The notes under the pieces are model-generated. The model saw only the letters and a list, made by a program, of their open reading frames with translations. It was not told the DNA's origin and did not search any database. From Sulfurovum sp. XGS-02 (GTDB lineage: Bacteria; Campylobacterota; Campylobacteria; Campylobacterales; Sulfurovaceae), in assembly GCF_023213175.1 (NCBI RefSeq), contig NZ_CP093312.1, positions 2,129,080 through 2,193,079 of the forward strand: a stretch of DNA of 64,000 nucleotides. Reading direction: 5' to 3'. The translations under genes and the position numbers were made by a program. Positions 16,431 to 26,089 of this stretch are shown in pieces. Each line of letters opens with the position of its first letter. Position 1 is the first letter of the stretch.

Positions 16431-18929
16431 CTAAAATGGCAAACTTTTTAAAAACTCTGCGGCCTGACCACCCAGTGCCTTATCAAGCTTCTCCTGCACC
16501 TTCTCATCTATTTTATCTTTGATCAGTGCAGAGGTATCAATGGTGATTTTTGGGCTATTGACCGACCCTTTGATCTTCCCTCTTACTCTATGGTCCTCAT
16601 AGACGAATGAGAACCTGGCTGTATTGGTATTAGTGGCCGTATTGAGTCTACCCTGAGTAATATCAATACTGCTTCTTGTTCCTACCGCATGCAATGTATA
16701 ATCAATGATGTTTTTGTCTATATCGGCATGAAACTTGGTGGAGGAGAAGATCACACGTGCAGGATCCTTTCCTATCGCCAAGCTTATCATTTTGGTCAGA
16801 TCACTCGGTTTGATCTGGAATGAGGCGATATCCAGGTCCACCACACCGGATTTTCGTTTCAGATTGTATTTTGCTTTCCCTGAAGCCGATCCCAAAAAGT
16901 TCCTTTTGTGTCCGAGTGTCCCTAAAATATTTTCCAGAGGTACACTGCTTATCGTGCTGGTCAGGTCATCCCCTTTCAGGATATAATCGATCTTGCCTCC
17001 CAAAGAGGTCGTTGCCCCCGTTACCTGCAGTACTTTGTCTTTAGAGAACTCCCCTTTCAAGAGAAGCGGTCCATAAAGCTTTTGACCGATCAGCGGTTGC
17101 ACTTCCTTTAGATCTGGAATGTCAATGGTATAACTGCTTTTCAACGTTTGCTTCTGTGCATCATACACCATATTGTCAAGCGTGATGTCTCCCACGGAAC
17201 TTTTCACATCTGTATGGATCGTTCCTTTTCCCTCTTTGAATCTCCCTGAAGACTCTACGACCGCATGCATATTGAATGCCTCACCTGTCAATTGTTTCAT
17301 CGCATCGGGCTGTGTTACCAGTTTGCTGCTCTTGAGAGAAAACGTTCCCTCTTGGGGGTCAAGATTCGTAAAATCTATATGGCTGTCTATGGTCCCCTTC
17401 ACATACACAGGCAATCCGCTCAAGGCGAGTACCTTCTCTACAGAAAGCTCGGAGATATCTACTTTGGCAGTTTTGCTGTCATACTCAAACGCGACCTTTT
17501 TACCCAATCCTTCCGTCACACCGGAGATGCTCAGTGTATCCGTAAGGTTGAGTGTCCCTTTGGCACTGACAGGTGTAGCTTTCGCTTCTTTTGCCTTAGG
17601 GATCAATGCATTGATATCATGGACGAGGATATCGTACTCTGAGACCAGAGTGTTTTGTTTCAGGTCATATTCGAATGAAGGGAGTGTGATATCGGTCAAT
17701 GTTGAGACTACCAACGCATTTCCGCTAAGCAGTGCATTCTCTATCTCTCCTTTAGATTCGAAGGTAAAGGTATTCTCTTCGGGGATCTTGTATCCTGCCA
17801 TCTTTTCTACAGTCTTAGGGTTTAATACCCCTTTATCAACCTGTAGTCTATAGGTCCCGGAGATCTCTTCCAACTCCTCCAGCACCAAGTTCCCGCTGAG
17901 TTCGCCTTTGGCATAGTCGGGCTGTTTAAGAAAAGCGAGAAGCTTCTCTAAAGAGAGTTTCTCTAAAGTGACCTTGGCTGTTTCTCCTAACATAAAATCG
18001 AGCACACCTCCTAAAGAGCGGCTCGTTCCGGTCACACGTGTAACTTCATCTTTCTTTTCTATATTCCCTTCTATTTTGAAAGGACCTGCCAGCTTATTCT
18101 TTGTCAGGATACGCATATCTTTCACATCCAAACGGTATGCTGCTTTGGCTTCATCAGAATCCATATCCATCACTGCATCTTTGATCTGCAAGGCAAAAAG
18201 GTTGCTTTTTATATCACCCGCCAGTTGGGCACTTTTCCCTTCCAGTGTGGCATCCACTCTTCCCTCTACATAACTTTTTTTAGGAAGGGTATAGTGATAG
18301 AGTTCTTTCACCAATGCACGATCGAACGTGGCTTTGTTCAGGACGATATGGCCATACCCGCTTGCAGTCTCTTCACCGATTTCAGGCATATTGATCTCAA
18401 CATCTATCTTACCTTCTGCCAGAGCAGGATACCCCACCAGCTGTAATACTTCTGAAAAGTGTGCACCTTTCATGTTGGCCATGATCTTCTGTGCGCTCTC
18501 ATCGATGAGATTGAAACGGTAGTCCAACGCTGCGCCAAGGGCTTTTCCTTGCCCCTCTACATAGATATCTTCAGGATCCCCTTTAAAGTCTCCATGAATA
18601 TCTACATCCTTTACCTTGATCTGCTCATAAGTAAACCTGTCCGTTTTGATCTGATAGGTACCTTCAAATGCCTGGCTCCATAGATTATGCTCTGTAGCTA
18701 CATTGACAAAAGCCTGTTTGTTGATCACTATCTCCAAGCTTGATGTCCCCGAGTCGAGTTTGAATCTATTGACCTCAACAGGTAATCCTATCTTCTCTTC
18801 CAGCGTCTCTTTGACATAGGGTTTTAGCAACTCATTACCCGTTTGACTAAAAATGAAAAAAGAGAGGCCTATGATTGTAAGCAAAAGAAACAGTACTATA
18901 GAAAGTGTTATTTTAAGTATTTTATTCAT
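16431..18929 (-). CDS. Large AsmA-like envelope protein with internal repeats
   Basis: 832 residues: one N-terminal transmembrane helix (5-28), then a long beta-rich periplasmic body. Internal repeats of about 150-200 residues are visible: VTGTSRSLGGVLDF (about 300), ISGVTEGLGKKVAFEY (about 475) and VTGATTSLGGKIDY (about 645), each followed by a segment with LxxLSxEKxLA or its variant. The C-terminus (GKIKGSVNSPKITID) is like the closing part of AsmA/TamB-type proteins. Such proteins are thought to form grooves carrying phospholipids to the outer membrane. Assignment to the AsmA superfamily is by pattern, not by a specific motif. Divergent from the Bat locus. Confidence 0.7.
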   Translation of the reverse strand: MNKILKITLSIVLFLLLTIIGLSFFIFSQTGNELLKPYVKETLEEKIGLPVEVNRFKLDSGTSSLEIVINKQAFVNVATEHNLWSQAFEGTYQIKTDRFTYEQIKVKDVDIHGDFKGDPEDIYVEGQGKALGAALDYRFNLIDESAQKIMANMKGAHFSEVLQLVGYPALAEGKIDVEINMPEIGEETASGYGHIVLNKATFDRALVKELYHYTLPKKSYVEGRVDATLEGKSAQLAGDIKSNLFALQIKDAVMDMDSDEAKAAYRLDVKDMRILTKNKLAGPFKIEGNIEKKDEVTRVTGTSRSLGGVLDFMLGETAKVTLEKLSLEKLLAFLKQPDYAKGELSGNLVLEELEEISGTYRLQVDKGVLNPKTVEKMAGYKIPEENTFTFESKGEIENALLSGNALVVSTLTDITLPSFEYDLKQNTLVSEYDILVHDINALIPKAKEAKATPVSAKGTLNLTDTLSISGVTEGLGKKVAFEYDSKTAKVDISELSVEKVLALSGLPVYVKGTIDSHIDFTNLDPQEGTFSLKSSKLVTQPDAMKQLTGEAFNMHAVVESSGRFKEGKGTIHTDVKSSVGDITLDNMVYDAQKQTLKSSYTIDIPDLKEVQPLIGQKLYGPLLLKGEFSKDKVLQVTGATTSLGGKIDYILKGDDLTSTISSVPLENILGTLGHKRNFLGSASGKAKYNLKRKSGVVDLDIASFQIKPSDLTKMISLAIGKDPARVIFSSTKFHADIDKNIIDYTLHAVGTRSSIDITQGRLNTATNTNTARFSFVYEDHRVRGKIKGSVNSPKITIDTSALIKDKIDEKVQEKLDKALGGQAAEFLKSLPF

Positions 18930-18972
18930 GCCTTATTATACTAAAATAAACATAGAAGTGCTAGAATACCCC

Positions 18973-19881
18973 ATGCATTTTACATTCGGTTCGCCCTATC
19001 TATTGGCCCTACTGTTACTCTTACCCTGTTTCCTCTGGTGTAAACAGTATAGTAAACCCTACTATTTCCCTAAATTGGCATGGGTGACACGACAGAGTCC
19101 TCTTTTGAGCTGGGAGCCGTGGCTGAAAATGGCCCTCTTCACACTGATGGTCTTCGCCCTTGCAAAACCATTTGTCTATGATGCGAGCTCTGCTCAACAC
19201 AAAAAAGGAAGGGATCTCATTCTATCTATTGACGCGAGCGGTTCTATGGCACAGAGCGGATTTCATCTCAAAGACCGAATGAAAACCAAATATCAAATCA
19301 CCACCGAACTCTCCAAAGACTTCATAGCAAAACGTTTTGATGACAACATGGGGGTTGTCGTTTTTGGTACCTTTGCCTATACTGCTTCTCCTCTCACCTA
19401 TGACCTTGAATCACTCTCATATCTGCTTGAGATGACCAATGTCGGGCTTGCAGGAGAGAGTACTGCCCTGGGTGATGCCATCATGCAGTCCATCCGTACC
19501 CTCTCTTACGGTGAGGCAAACAACAAAGTGATCGTCCTTCTTACCGACGGATACCATAATGCAGGACAAAGCTCGCCTAAAGAAGCAGTGATGAGGGCCA
19601 AAGAGCTGGGTATCAAGATCTATACCATAGGGATAGGGAAAAAATCGGATTATGATGCTTCCCTACTTGAGACCATCGCCAAACAGAGCGGTGCTAAAAG
19701 TTATGCTGCCTCTTCTGCAGAAGCCCTTTCCAAGGTCTACGACGAGATCAATGACCTGGAGCCCAGTGCGATACGGAGTGAGAACTACCTTAACCAGAAG
19801 CTGCTCATACTCTACCCTCTGGCACTGGTGTTCCTCCTTCTTTTACTCTGGGTACTCCTGACCAAAGGGGATGAAAAATGA
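18973..19881 (+). CDS. batA: BatA-like von Willebrand factor A membrane protein
   Basis: 302 residues from the ATG at 18973 (MHFTFGSPYLL); a longer frame from 18853 would overlap the divergent AsmA-like gene and lacks a signal-like N-terminus. Two hydrophobic helices (residues 8-25 and 47-65), a periplasmic/cytoplasmic VWA domain with the MIDAS motif DASGS and LLTDG, and a C-terminal helix followed by KGDEK. BatA proteins act with MoxR and DUF58 proteins in envelope maintenance and stress tolerance. Overlaps the next gene by four bases. Confidence 0.85.
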   Translation: MHFTFGSPYLLALLLLLPCFLWCKQYSKPYYFPKLAWVTRQSPLLSWEPWLKMALFTLMVFALAKPFVYDASSAQHKKGRDLILSIDASGSMAQSGFHLKDRMKTKYQITTELSKDFIAKRFDDNMGVVVFGTFAYTASPLTYDLESLSYLLEMTNVGLAGESTALGDAIMQSIRTLSYGEANNKVIVLLTDGYHNAGQSSPKEAVMRAKELGIKIYTIGIGKKSDYDASLLETIAKQSGAKSYAASSAEALSKVYDEINDLEPSAIRSENYLNQKLLILYPLALVFLLLLLWVLLTKGDEK

Positions 19882-21410
19882 CACTGCTCTATCCAAGCTT
19901 TTTGTGGTTGCTGATCCCTCTGGCTCTTCTTTTATGGTACCGTTCACGTAAACTGATACCTCTTGTGCATCTGATCATCCTTATGCTTATTGTGCTCTCT
20001 CTTGCACGTCCCGTCCAGGAAGAGGCGCTGCAGGAAGCAAGCATAGAGGCTAAAGACATTATTATTGCATTGGATGTCTCATACTCCATGAAAGCCAAAG
20101 ATATCACCCCTACACGTTACGACTTTGCAAAAGAGACCATTGCTGCCCTTCTGCAGGCAAATCCGGGTGACAACATCATGCTTATTGCCTTTACAACCAA
20201 CCCGTTGCTGCTCTCTCCCCCTACTACGGACCATACACTGATCAATATTGCCCTTGAAAATCTCAATCCGGAGTTTATCCTTACCAAGGGTACCTCTCTT
20301 GAAAAGCTTTTTAAGAGACTCGCTTCCATGAAGATGGAGCATAAAAACCTCATACTGATCACAGACGGTGGAGAAGAAGAGGATCTTGATAAACTGACAA
20401 CACTCCTGCAAACCTCGGATATCTCTTTGACTGTTTTGGCATTGGGAACCACACAGGGAACCACCATTGAGAACAAAGACGGAAGCCTGCTAAAAGACAA
20501 AGATGACAACCTTGTTATCTCCCGTGTCAATCCTCTTTTGGAATCACTCTCTTCCTCTGTCTCAGGCACATACCTGACCGCCTCAAGTACCCCCGAGGCA
20601 ACAGCGTACAAGATCAATGGTGCCTTGCAGGAGAATAAGGATCAAGCACAACAGATTCAGAAGATGCAACGCCATTACCTGGAACTCTATCAGCTCCCTT
20701 TGGCATTGGCTCTTCTCTTGTTCTTTATAGTCCACACGCGCGCTGTCAAATACCTGCTCCTGCTCTTTACACTTTTGGGAGTACAGGCCGAAGCTTCCAT
20801 GCTGGACAACTACCATCTGAACCGTGCCTACAAAAGCTACCAAGCCTCTGATCTCAATGAGACAAAAAAACAGCTACAGCAGATAAAGGTCCGTTCCTTG
20901 CAGAGCCAAATCGTGCTGGCAAATACCTACTACAAACAGCGCGCCTTTAAAAAAGCGATCCAAACCTACAAATCCATCCGCTCCACCTCTCCAAAGATAA
21001 AGCAGCAACTCTATTACAACACTGCCAATGCCTATGCCATGTTAGAATCGTACGATAAAGCCAAAATCTACTATACTAAAGCCTTACAGTTAGGTGAAGA
21101 TCCGGATGCTGAACATAACCTGAAGCTGGTTGCACTTCTCAGCGACAAAAAAAGTGCAGATCTTGGTATCGCCCACCCGAAATCACAAGACTCCTCTTCA
21201 AGCAAAAGTGAGTCACAAGAAGAGACCAAAGAGTCAAAAAGTGAAGATGAACCCAGTTCCGGAAGCGGCGGGGGCGGAGAGAGCCAAACGCAAAAAGAAC
21301 AGGAAAAGAACAAGCTGTTAGATGCAGGAGAGCAGGAGCAGCACCCGCTGGGCTCCAAAGTCTATGAACTTATCAATAAAGGATATATACGTGAAACACA
21401 ACCTTGGTAA
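19878..21410 (+). CDS. batB: BatB-like VWA protein fused to TPR (BatB/BatC)
   Basis: 510 residues. Two N-terminal helices, VWA domain with MIDAS DVSYS (about residue 66) and LITDG, a membrane helix at about 272-290, a second hydrophobic segment, then TPR repeats (about 330-430, e.g. YYNTANAYAMLESYDKAKIYY) and a low-complexity Ser/Glu/Gly tail. In many bacteria the VWA part (BatB) and the TPR part (BatC) are separate genes; here they are one. Starts in an ATGA-type overlap with batA. Confidence 0.85.
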   Translation: MTLLYPSFLWLLIPLALLLWYRSRKLIPLVHLIILMLIVLSLARPVQEEALQEASIEAKDIIIALDVSYSMKAKDITPTRYDFAKETIAALLQANPGDNIMLIAFTTNPLLLSPPTTDHTLINIALENLNPEFILTKGTSLEKLFKRLASMKMEHKNLILITDGGEEEDLDKLTTLLQTSDISLTVLALGTTQGTTIENKDGSLLKDKDDNLVISRVNPLLESLSSSVSGTYLTASSTPEATAYKINGALQENKDQAQQIQKMQRHYLELYQLPLALALLLFFIVHTRAVKYLLLLFTLLGVQAEASMLDNYHLNRAYKSYQASDLNETKKQLQQIKVRSLQSQIVLANTYYKQRAFKKAIQTYKSIRSTSPKIKQQLYYNTANAYAMLESYDKAKIYYTKALQLGEDPDAEHNLKLVALLSDKKSADLGIAHPKSQDSSSSKSESQEETKESKSEDEPSSGSGGGGESQTQKEQEKNKLLDAGEQEQHPLGSKVYELINKGYIRETQPW

Positions 21411-22539
21411 AAGATCTTTGCATCTTTTCTTTCTTCTTCTAAGCTTTCTCACGCTGCACGCAGAAGATTTTACCTATACGTTTAAGGTAGATCAACCCAC
21501 ACCTTATGTCAAAGAGCCCGTCATTCTTACCCTTGACCTCAACCAAACCAACCATGATGTCGTGATGCTCTTTAGCTTTGACATTAAGAAGAGTGAAGAT
21601 TACACGTTTCAAAGACTTGACATCCGGAAAACCGAGAATTATCATGATGCCAAAATACATTATGTCTATCTCATCTACCCCTTAAGATCCGGAGAGCTGG
21701 ACATTACATTCGACCTCATCAAAAAAGTCACAACCGATGAAAGTCTGGCTTACAGTTTCTCCGGAGACAGAGACAATGTGAAGAAGTTGGTGACCAAGGA
21801 CACACAGATCGATCTGCCCCCTGTGCAACTCCGGGTCAAACCGCTCCCTGAAGGTACTCTGCTTGTAGGAGACTTTACATTGTCCTATGAGATCAAAAAG
21901 CATCAAGCCAAGGCCTATGAACCGCTGCCTTTCCAAGTGAGTATCAAAGGGAAGGGATACCCTCCGCTGGTAGGGACACTGCTTCCAAAAGAGGGGAACT
22001 TTACGCGCTTTACAGAAAAACCTATTGTCAAGTCTGTAGCAACCAAAGAGGGAACACACAGTACGGTGACCTACCCGATGGCGCTTTCGCATAGTCAAAG
22101 TTTTTCTCTCTCGCCTATACGCCTCAACGCCTTTGATCCCAAAAGCGAAAAAAAATATACCCTTGATATCCCATCACAGCAGTTTGATATTGAGCAGGTG
22201 GAGTCCCGTCATTTGGTTGACACAGTAGATGCACCGGATATTGCCAGTGAAGACTGGTCCTGGTTAAGCACACTTTTGGGCTACACCATAACATTTTTTG
22301 CCGGCTATATGACCGCACTTAGCTGGAGATGGAGTATGAAAAAGAGACAAAAAGAAAACCATCCTTTGGTCCAAAAGATACGTAACTGTAAAGACGAAAA
22401 ATCGTTACTGCAGGTACTTATCGCCGCAGACCATAGTGATTTTACCTCCAGTATAGAAAAACTGGAAGATTCTTTATACGGAAATGGTAAAATCAACTTT
22501 AATAAAGTAAAACAGGACGCGCTGGAGAAACGAATATGA
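21391..22539 (+). CDS. batD: BatD-like exported protein
   Basis: 382 residues from the GTG at 21391, which has AAAGGA upstream and gives a clean signal peptide (residues 1-24, ending LHA-ED); longer starts inside batB do not. Beta-rich body with BatD-like features (oxygen-tolerance family), one transmembrane helix near residue 305, and a cytoplasmic helical tail of about 70 residues. Overlaps batB by 20 bp and moxR by four, so the operon is tightly coupled. Confidence 0.75.
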   Translation: MKHNLGKRSLHLFFLLLSFLTLHAEDFTYTFKVDQPTPYVKEPVILTLDLNQTNHDVVMLFSFDIKKSEDYTFQRLDIRKTENYHDAKIHYVYLIYPLRSGELDITFDLIKKVTTDESLAYSFSGDRDNVKKLVTKDTQIDLPPVQLRVKPLPEGTLLVGDFTLSYEIKKHQAKAYEPLPFQVSIKGKGYPPLVGTLLPKEGNFTRFTEKPIVKSVATKEGTHSTVTYPMALSHSQSFSLSPIRLNAFDPKSEKKYTLDIPSQQFDIEQVESRHLVDTVDAPDIASEDWSWLSTLLGYTITFFAGYMTALSWRWSMKKRQKENHPLVQKIRNCKDEKSLLQVLIAADHSDFTSSIEKLEDSLYGNGKINFNKVKQDALEKRI

Positions 22540-23483
22540 ATGAACAGATAAACACACTTAAAAAAGAGATAAGCAAAGCCGTTATAGGGCAGGAGGCCAT
22601 GGTTGAAGGACTGCTCATAGGATTGCTCTGTGACGGGCATATACTGGTAGAAGGTGTACCGGGACTTGCAAAGACCACAACCATCAATGCACTCTCACGT
22701 GCCTTAGGGTTAGAGTCTAAACGTATCCAGTTCACACCGGACCTTTTACCTTCGGACATCATCGGTGCACAGATCTATAACCCGCAAGACCACAGTTTCA
22801 GTATCAAAAAGGGTCCGCTTTTCACACACCTTCTTTTAGCCGACGAGATCAACCGTGCCCCTGCCAAAGTACAATCCGCCCTGCTTGAAGTGATGCAGGA
22901 GAGACAGGTCACCATTGCCGAAGAGACCTTTAAACTTGAACGGCCGTTTCTGGTCATGGCCACGCAGAACCCCATAGAACAAGAAGGGGTCTACGCACTG
23001 CCTGAAGCGCAGCTGGACCGCTTTATGATGAAGATCGTCGTGCAGCACAACTCTGAAGCCCAAGAGCTGGAGATCATGCGGAAAGCAGCAAGTAAAAGTT
23101 TTGGTGAAGTGCAGACCGTACTGAGTATAGAGGACCTCTTTGCACTGCAAGAAGAGATCGGCAAGATCCATATCGATGAAGAGATGGAACGCTATATGGT
23201 ACAGATCATCACTGCAACAAGGGAACCTCTCAGATTTGGCCTAGAGGATATCGCTGAGAACATTATGTTCGGCGCAAGCCCAAGAGCCTCTATAGACCTT
23301 TACAAGGCAGCCAAAGCCAAGGCCTTTCTGCGTGGAAATGACTTTGTATCTCCTGCAGACATCGGATATGTGATACACAATGTACTCCGTCACCGTATTG
23401 TCCTCTCTTATGAGGCCAGAGCCAAAGGTATCCATACCGATGAGATCATCACTGCGATTATTGAGACACTACCGATACCCTAA
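22536..23483 (+). CDS. MoxR-family AAA+ ATPase
   Basis: 315 residues. Walker A GVPGLAKTT (about residue 39), Walker B LLADEINRAPAK, then MQERQVT and the sensor-1 region MATQNPIEQEG, all classical for MoxR. MoxR ATPases act as chaperones with VWA proteins, here the BatA/BatB products and the DUF58 protein encoded next. ATG in a four-base overlap with batD; the stop shares a base with the next ATG. Confidence 0.93.
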   Translation: MNEQINTLKKEISKAVIGQEAMVEGLLIGLLCDGHILVEGVPGLAKTTTINALSRALGLESKRIQFTPDLLPSDIIGAQIYNPQDHSFSIKKGPLFTHLLLADEINRAPAKVQSALLEVMQERQVTIAEETFKLERPFLVMATQNPIEQEGVYALPEAQLDRFMMKIVVQHNSEAQELEIMRKAASKSFGEVQTVLSIEDLFALQEEIGKIHIDEEMERYMVQIITATREPLRFGLEDIAENIMFGASPRASIDLYKAAKAKAFLRGNDFVSPADIGYVIHNVLRHRIVLSYEARAKGIHTDEIITAIIETLPIP

Positions 23484-24310
23484 TGAATACAGCCCTTAAA
23501 GCACTGCAACTCAAAGCCAGACACCAAGTATACACGCTGCTTAGCGGACACAACCTCTCTAAGCTCCATGGGGAGGGGTATGACTTCTCGGAACTCAGAG
23601 AGTACCAGATGGGGGATGACATCCGGAAGATAAACTGGACCATCTCGGCAAAGCTGGGATATCCCTATATCAAGGAGTTGCATGCCAACCGTGAACTCTC
23701 CGTCGTAGTGGCTGCCTTCATGGATGCCAGCCTCTATTTTGGCCAGGGAAATGCCAAACAGGAGAAGCTTACAGAGGTAGCCACTATCCTGGGCTATGCG
23801 GCACAGCAGAATAATGACCTCTTTACAGGGATACACTATACTCAGGAGCAAACCCATACGACCCCGCCGACCAAACAGCTCTATCATATAGAACAGTTCT
23901 CACAAGCACTCTACGGTGCCTCTGTGCTCCATACTGCACTGGACCATAGCGCTGCCATTCAAGACCTTTTCAAAAGGCTGCACAAACCTTCGCTTCTATT
24001 TATCCTGAGTGATTTTTTAGAAGAGATGGATCTCTCTTTGCTCTCTCAAAAACACGAAGTCATTGCAGTGATCATCAGAGATAGAGAAGAAGAGGTCCCT
24101 AAAAAACTCGGGGAGGTCACTCTCTCCCATCCGCAGGATGACAAGAAGATGGATACCTATTTTGGCCAAAGAAGTATAGAGAAGTATCTTGCAAGACTCA
24201 AAGAGAACGATGAGAAGCTCTCTGAGCATTTTGCCCACTATGACATTCGTTCGGTTAAGATATTCACAGATGACGAAGCCGTAAGCAAACTGGTGGGGCT
24301 CTTTGTATAG
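23483..24310 (+). CDS. DUF58 protein, MoxR partner
   Basis: 275 residues, soluble. The DUF58 signature is clear: GYDFSELREYQMGDDIRKI followed by NWTISAK (about residues 35-60). The VWA-like core follows, but its metal site reads DASLY where the usual DxSxS would need a second Ser, so metal binding may be altered. Last gene of the Bat/MoxR operon; it converges on the antiporter gene with one base between the stops. Confidence 0.88.
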   Translation: MNTALKALQLKARHQVYTLLSGHNLSKLHGEGYDFSELREYQMGDDIRKINWTISAKLGYPYIKELHANRELSVVVAAFMDASLYFGQGNAKQEKLTEVATILGYAAQQNNDLFTGIHYTQEQTHTTPPTKQLYHIEQFSQALYGASVLHTALDHSAAIQDLFKRLHKPSLLFILSDFLEEMDLSLLSQKHEVIAVIIRDREEEVPKKLGEVTLSHPQDDKKMDTYFGQRSIEKYLARLKENDEKLSEHFAHYDIRSVKIFTDDEAVSKLVGLFV

Positions 24311-24311
24311 T

Positions 24312-25406
24312 TTAAACAAACAGTAAGTAGACAAAGACCACAAACAAGATCACATGCAGGAAACCTTCAAGCATGTTGGTCTCCCCGTCATTAAAGTTCA
24401 CGATACTCACAAGCAGTGTCAATCCCAACATTACCCCTTGTACCGGTGTGATGGCAAGGTTAAGATCCATTCCCATATAGCGTGTCACAACAATCACCGC
24501 AGGTACCGTTAAAAGTATAGTTGCCAAAGATGCCCCCAAAGCGATATTGACAACCGTCTGCATACGGTTATCTAACGCCGCACGCACCGCAGTGATAAGC
24601 TCCGGTGCAGCGGAGATAAGGGCTACACCCACCGCAGCTATGGAGAGAGGCAGTCCGAATGTCTTCATCGTATTTCCCATAAATATGGCCAAAATTTCCG
24701 AAAGCACCCCGATCATGATGATGGCCACGACAAGATTCACACCATGGTACCATCCGTTGATCTTATGCGGGTTAGGGGTACAGTGCCCCTCTTCATCACA
24801 TATCTCCTCCTCTTCATGTTCATATTCGAAAAAGTATCTGTGCGATGCTACCTGAATACGTGTAAAGGTAATATAGAGCAAAATGAACATCACCACATTG
24901 AACATCATATAACTGTCGATATGGGCTGCATCCATAAAGTGTGGTACCACCATGGCGATACCTATGGCAACAAGCAGCATCGAGAGATAGGAGTTTGAAG
25001 AATCCACATTGTAAGGCTGTTCACCATACTTGATCCCCCCTATGATCGCTGCGAGTCCCAGCAGGGCATTGATATCGAGCATAACGGCCGCATAGATGGT
25101 ATCACGCGCCAGTACAGGGTTATGCTCATGGACCATCATAATAGCGATGATAACGATCTCCACCACCACTGCAGAGATGGTCAGGATCAGCGTACCGTAA
25201 GGCTCCCCGAACTTTTCTGCCAGCATCTCTGCATGGTGTGCCACAGACATCGCTGCATAGATAATGACCACAAACAGTACAGAAAAACCTATAAGATTCC
25301 CAACTGTAGATGCTACCAGTGTATGTTCAAAAAAAGTGATACCAAAATAAGCGATGATCGCTGCAAAGAGACTATACTCTTTTGAAAAATTTTTGAGAAG
25401 TTGCAT
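24312..25406 (-). CDS. Ca2+/H+ (cation/proton) antiporter, ChaA/CAX family
   Basis: 364 residues with about ten membrane helices. The two alpha-repeats of the CaCA superfamily are visible: GEPYGTLILTISAVVVEIVI (about residue 67) and SAAPELITAVRAAL followed by NIALGASLATILLTVPAV (about 265-300). NFNDGETNMLEG near the C-terminus is typical of ChaA. A cytoplasmic acidic/Cys/His loop (EYEHEEEEICDEEGHC, about 195-210) might sense cations. Starts in a one-base overlap with the stop of the upstream HTH gene. Confidence 0.85.
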   Translation of the reverse strand: MQLLKNFSKEYSLFAAIIAYFGITFFEHTLVASTVGNLIGFSVLFVVIIYAAMSVAHHAEMLAEKFGEPYGTLILTISAVVVEIVIIAIMMVHEHNPVLARDTIYAAVMLDINALLGLAAIIGGIKYGEQPYNVDSSNSYLSMLLVAIGIAMVVPHFMDAAHIDSYMMFNVVMFILLYITFTRIQVASHRYFFEYEHEEEEICDEEGHCTPNPHKINGWYHGVNLVVAIIMIGVLSEILAIFMGNTMKTFGLPLSIAAVGVALISAAPELITAVRAALDNRMQTVVNIALGASLATILLTVPAVIVVTRYMGMDLNLAITPVQGVMLGLTLLVSIVNFNDGETNMLEGFLHVILFVVFVYLLFV

Positions 25407-26059
25407 TATTTCAATATATCCTTATAGCTTTTGTTGGCATTGAATTTGAGTTTGTCCTCCATGCCCATAATACGCTCATCCCCTGCCCTATAGGCCTTTT
25501 TCAAACGTTTTATGATCTTGGCCTGTTCTTTTTCTTTTGTGATCTTGTGCTGTTTGAAGAATTTTTTGAGTCCTATCCAACGCTCCTCTTCAGCATCCAT
25601 GCTCTCTTCTTCCGAGATCACTTCTATCGCTTCTTGGGATTGTTTCTGCTCTAACTGATGGACATAGAGTGTACGCATTTCATAAAATGCCTCTTTGAGC
25701 AAGTCTATCTCCCCTTTGAGTGTTGTTGAGATCTGTTTATTGGACTTTTTGAGGTCTTTGACGGTACCTTTGAGCACCGAGATCGTTTCATCTTTAGCTT
25801 TCAGCAGTGCTTTATAGTCTTTGGCGTCTGTGAGAGGTACAGAAATGTTGGTTTGCGTTGAGATAGGCTTTTTTGTAATGACTGTTGTCTCTTCTTCACG
25901 AGGGGCTGTCTCTTGTCCACTCTCATTGTCAACGACAATGTAAAGTTTACCATCTACGTTTTTCGCTGTCAATATCCCCCGTTTGATCTTCGCATAGACC
26001 GCCTGCCGTGAGATACCCAACTCCTGTGCATACTCAGCAGGTTTCATCAACTTTTCCAT
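25406..26059 (-). CDS. DUF3972-like HTH protein with coiled coil
   Basis: 217 residues. N-terminal helix-turn-helix like those of MerR/excisionase proteins (MKPAEYAQELGISRQAVYAK, residues 5-24), then a variable linker, a coiled coil at about 85-140, and a basic C-terminus. It resembles DUF3972 proteins found in Campylobacterota. Probably a DNA-binding protein; target unknown. A perfect palindrome (TTTACA-GTTT-TGTAAA) lies 15 bp before the start and could be its own operator. Co-transcribed with the antiporter gene. Strong ribosome site AGGAGGGGAG. Confidence 0.7.
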   Translation of the reverse strand: MEKLMKPAEYAQELGISRQAVYAKIKRGILTAKNVDGKLYIVVDNESGQETAPREEETTVITKKPISTQTNISVPLTDAKDYKALLKAKDETISVLKGTVKDLKKSNKQISTTLKGEIDLLKEAFYEMRTLYVHQLEQKQSQEAIEVISEEESMDAEEERWIGLKKFFKQHKITKEKEQAKIIKRLKKAYRAGDERIMGMEDKLKFNANKSYKDILK

Positions 26060-26073
26060 ATTCTCCCCTCCTG

Positions 26074-26089
26074 TTTACAGTTTTGTAAA
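26074..26089 (-). promoter_or_regulatory. Palindromic operator candidate
   Basis: TTTACA-GTTT-TGTAAA, 6-bp perfect arms, immediately upstream of the ribosome site of the HTH/antiporter operon. Position fits a repressor site for autoregulation; the binding protein is inference. Confidence 0.45.

Noticed and set aside
18853..18972. Longer N-terminus for the BatA-like protein
   Set aside because: It would run through the start of the divergent AsmA-like gene and its promoter and does not look like a signal or membrane N-terminus.
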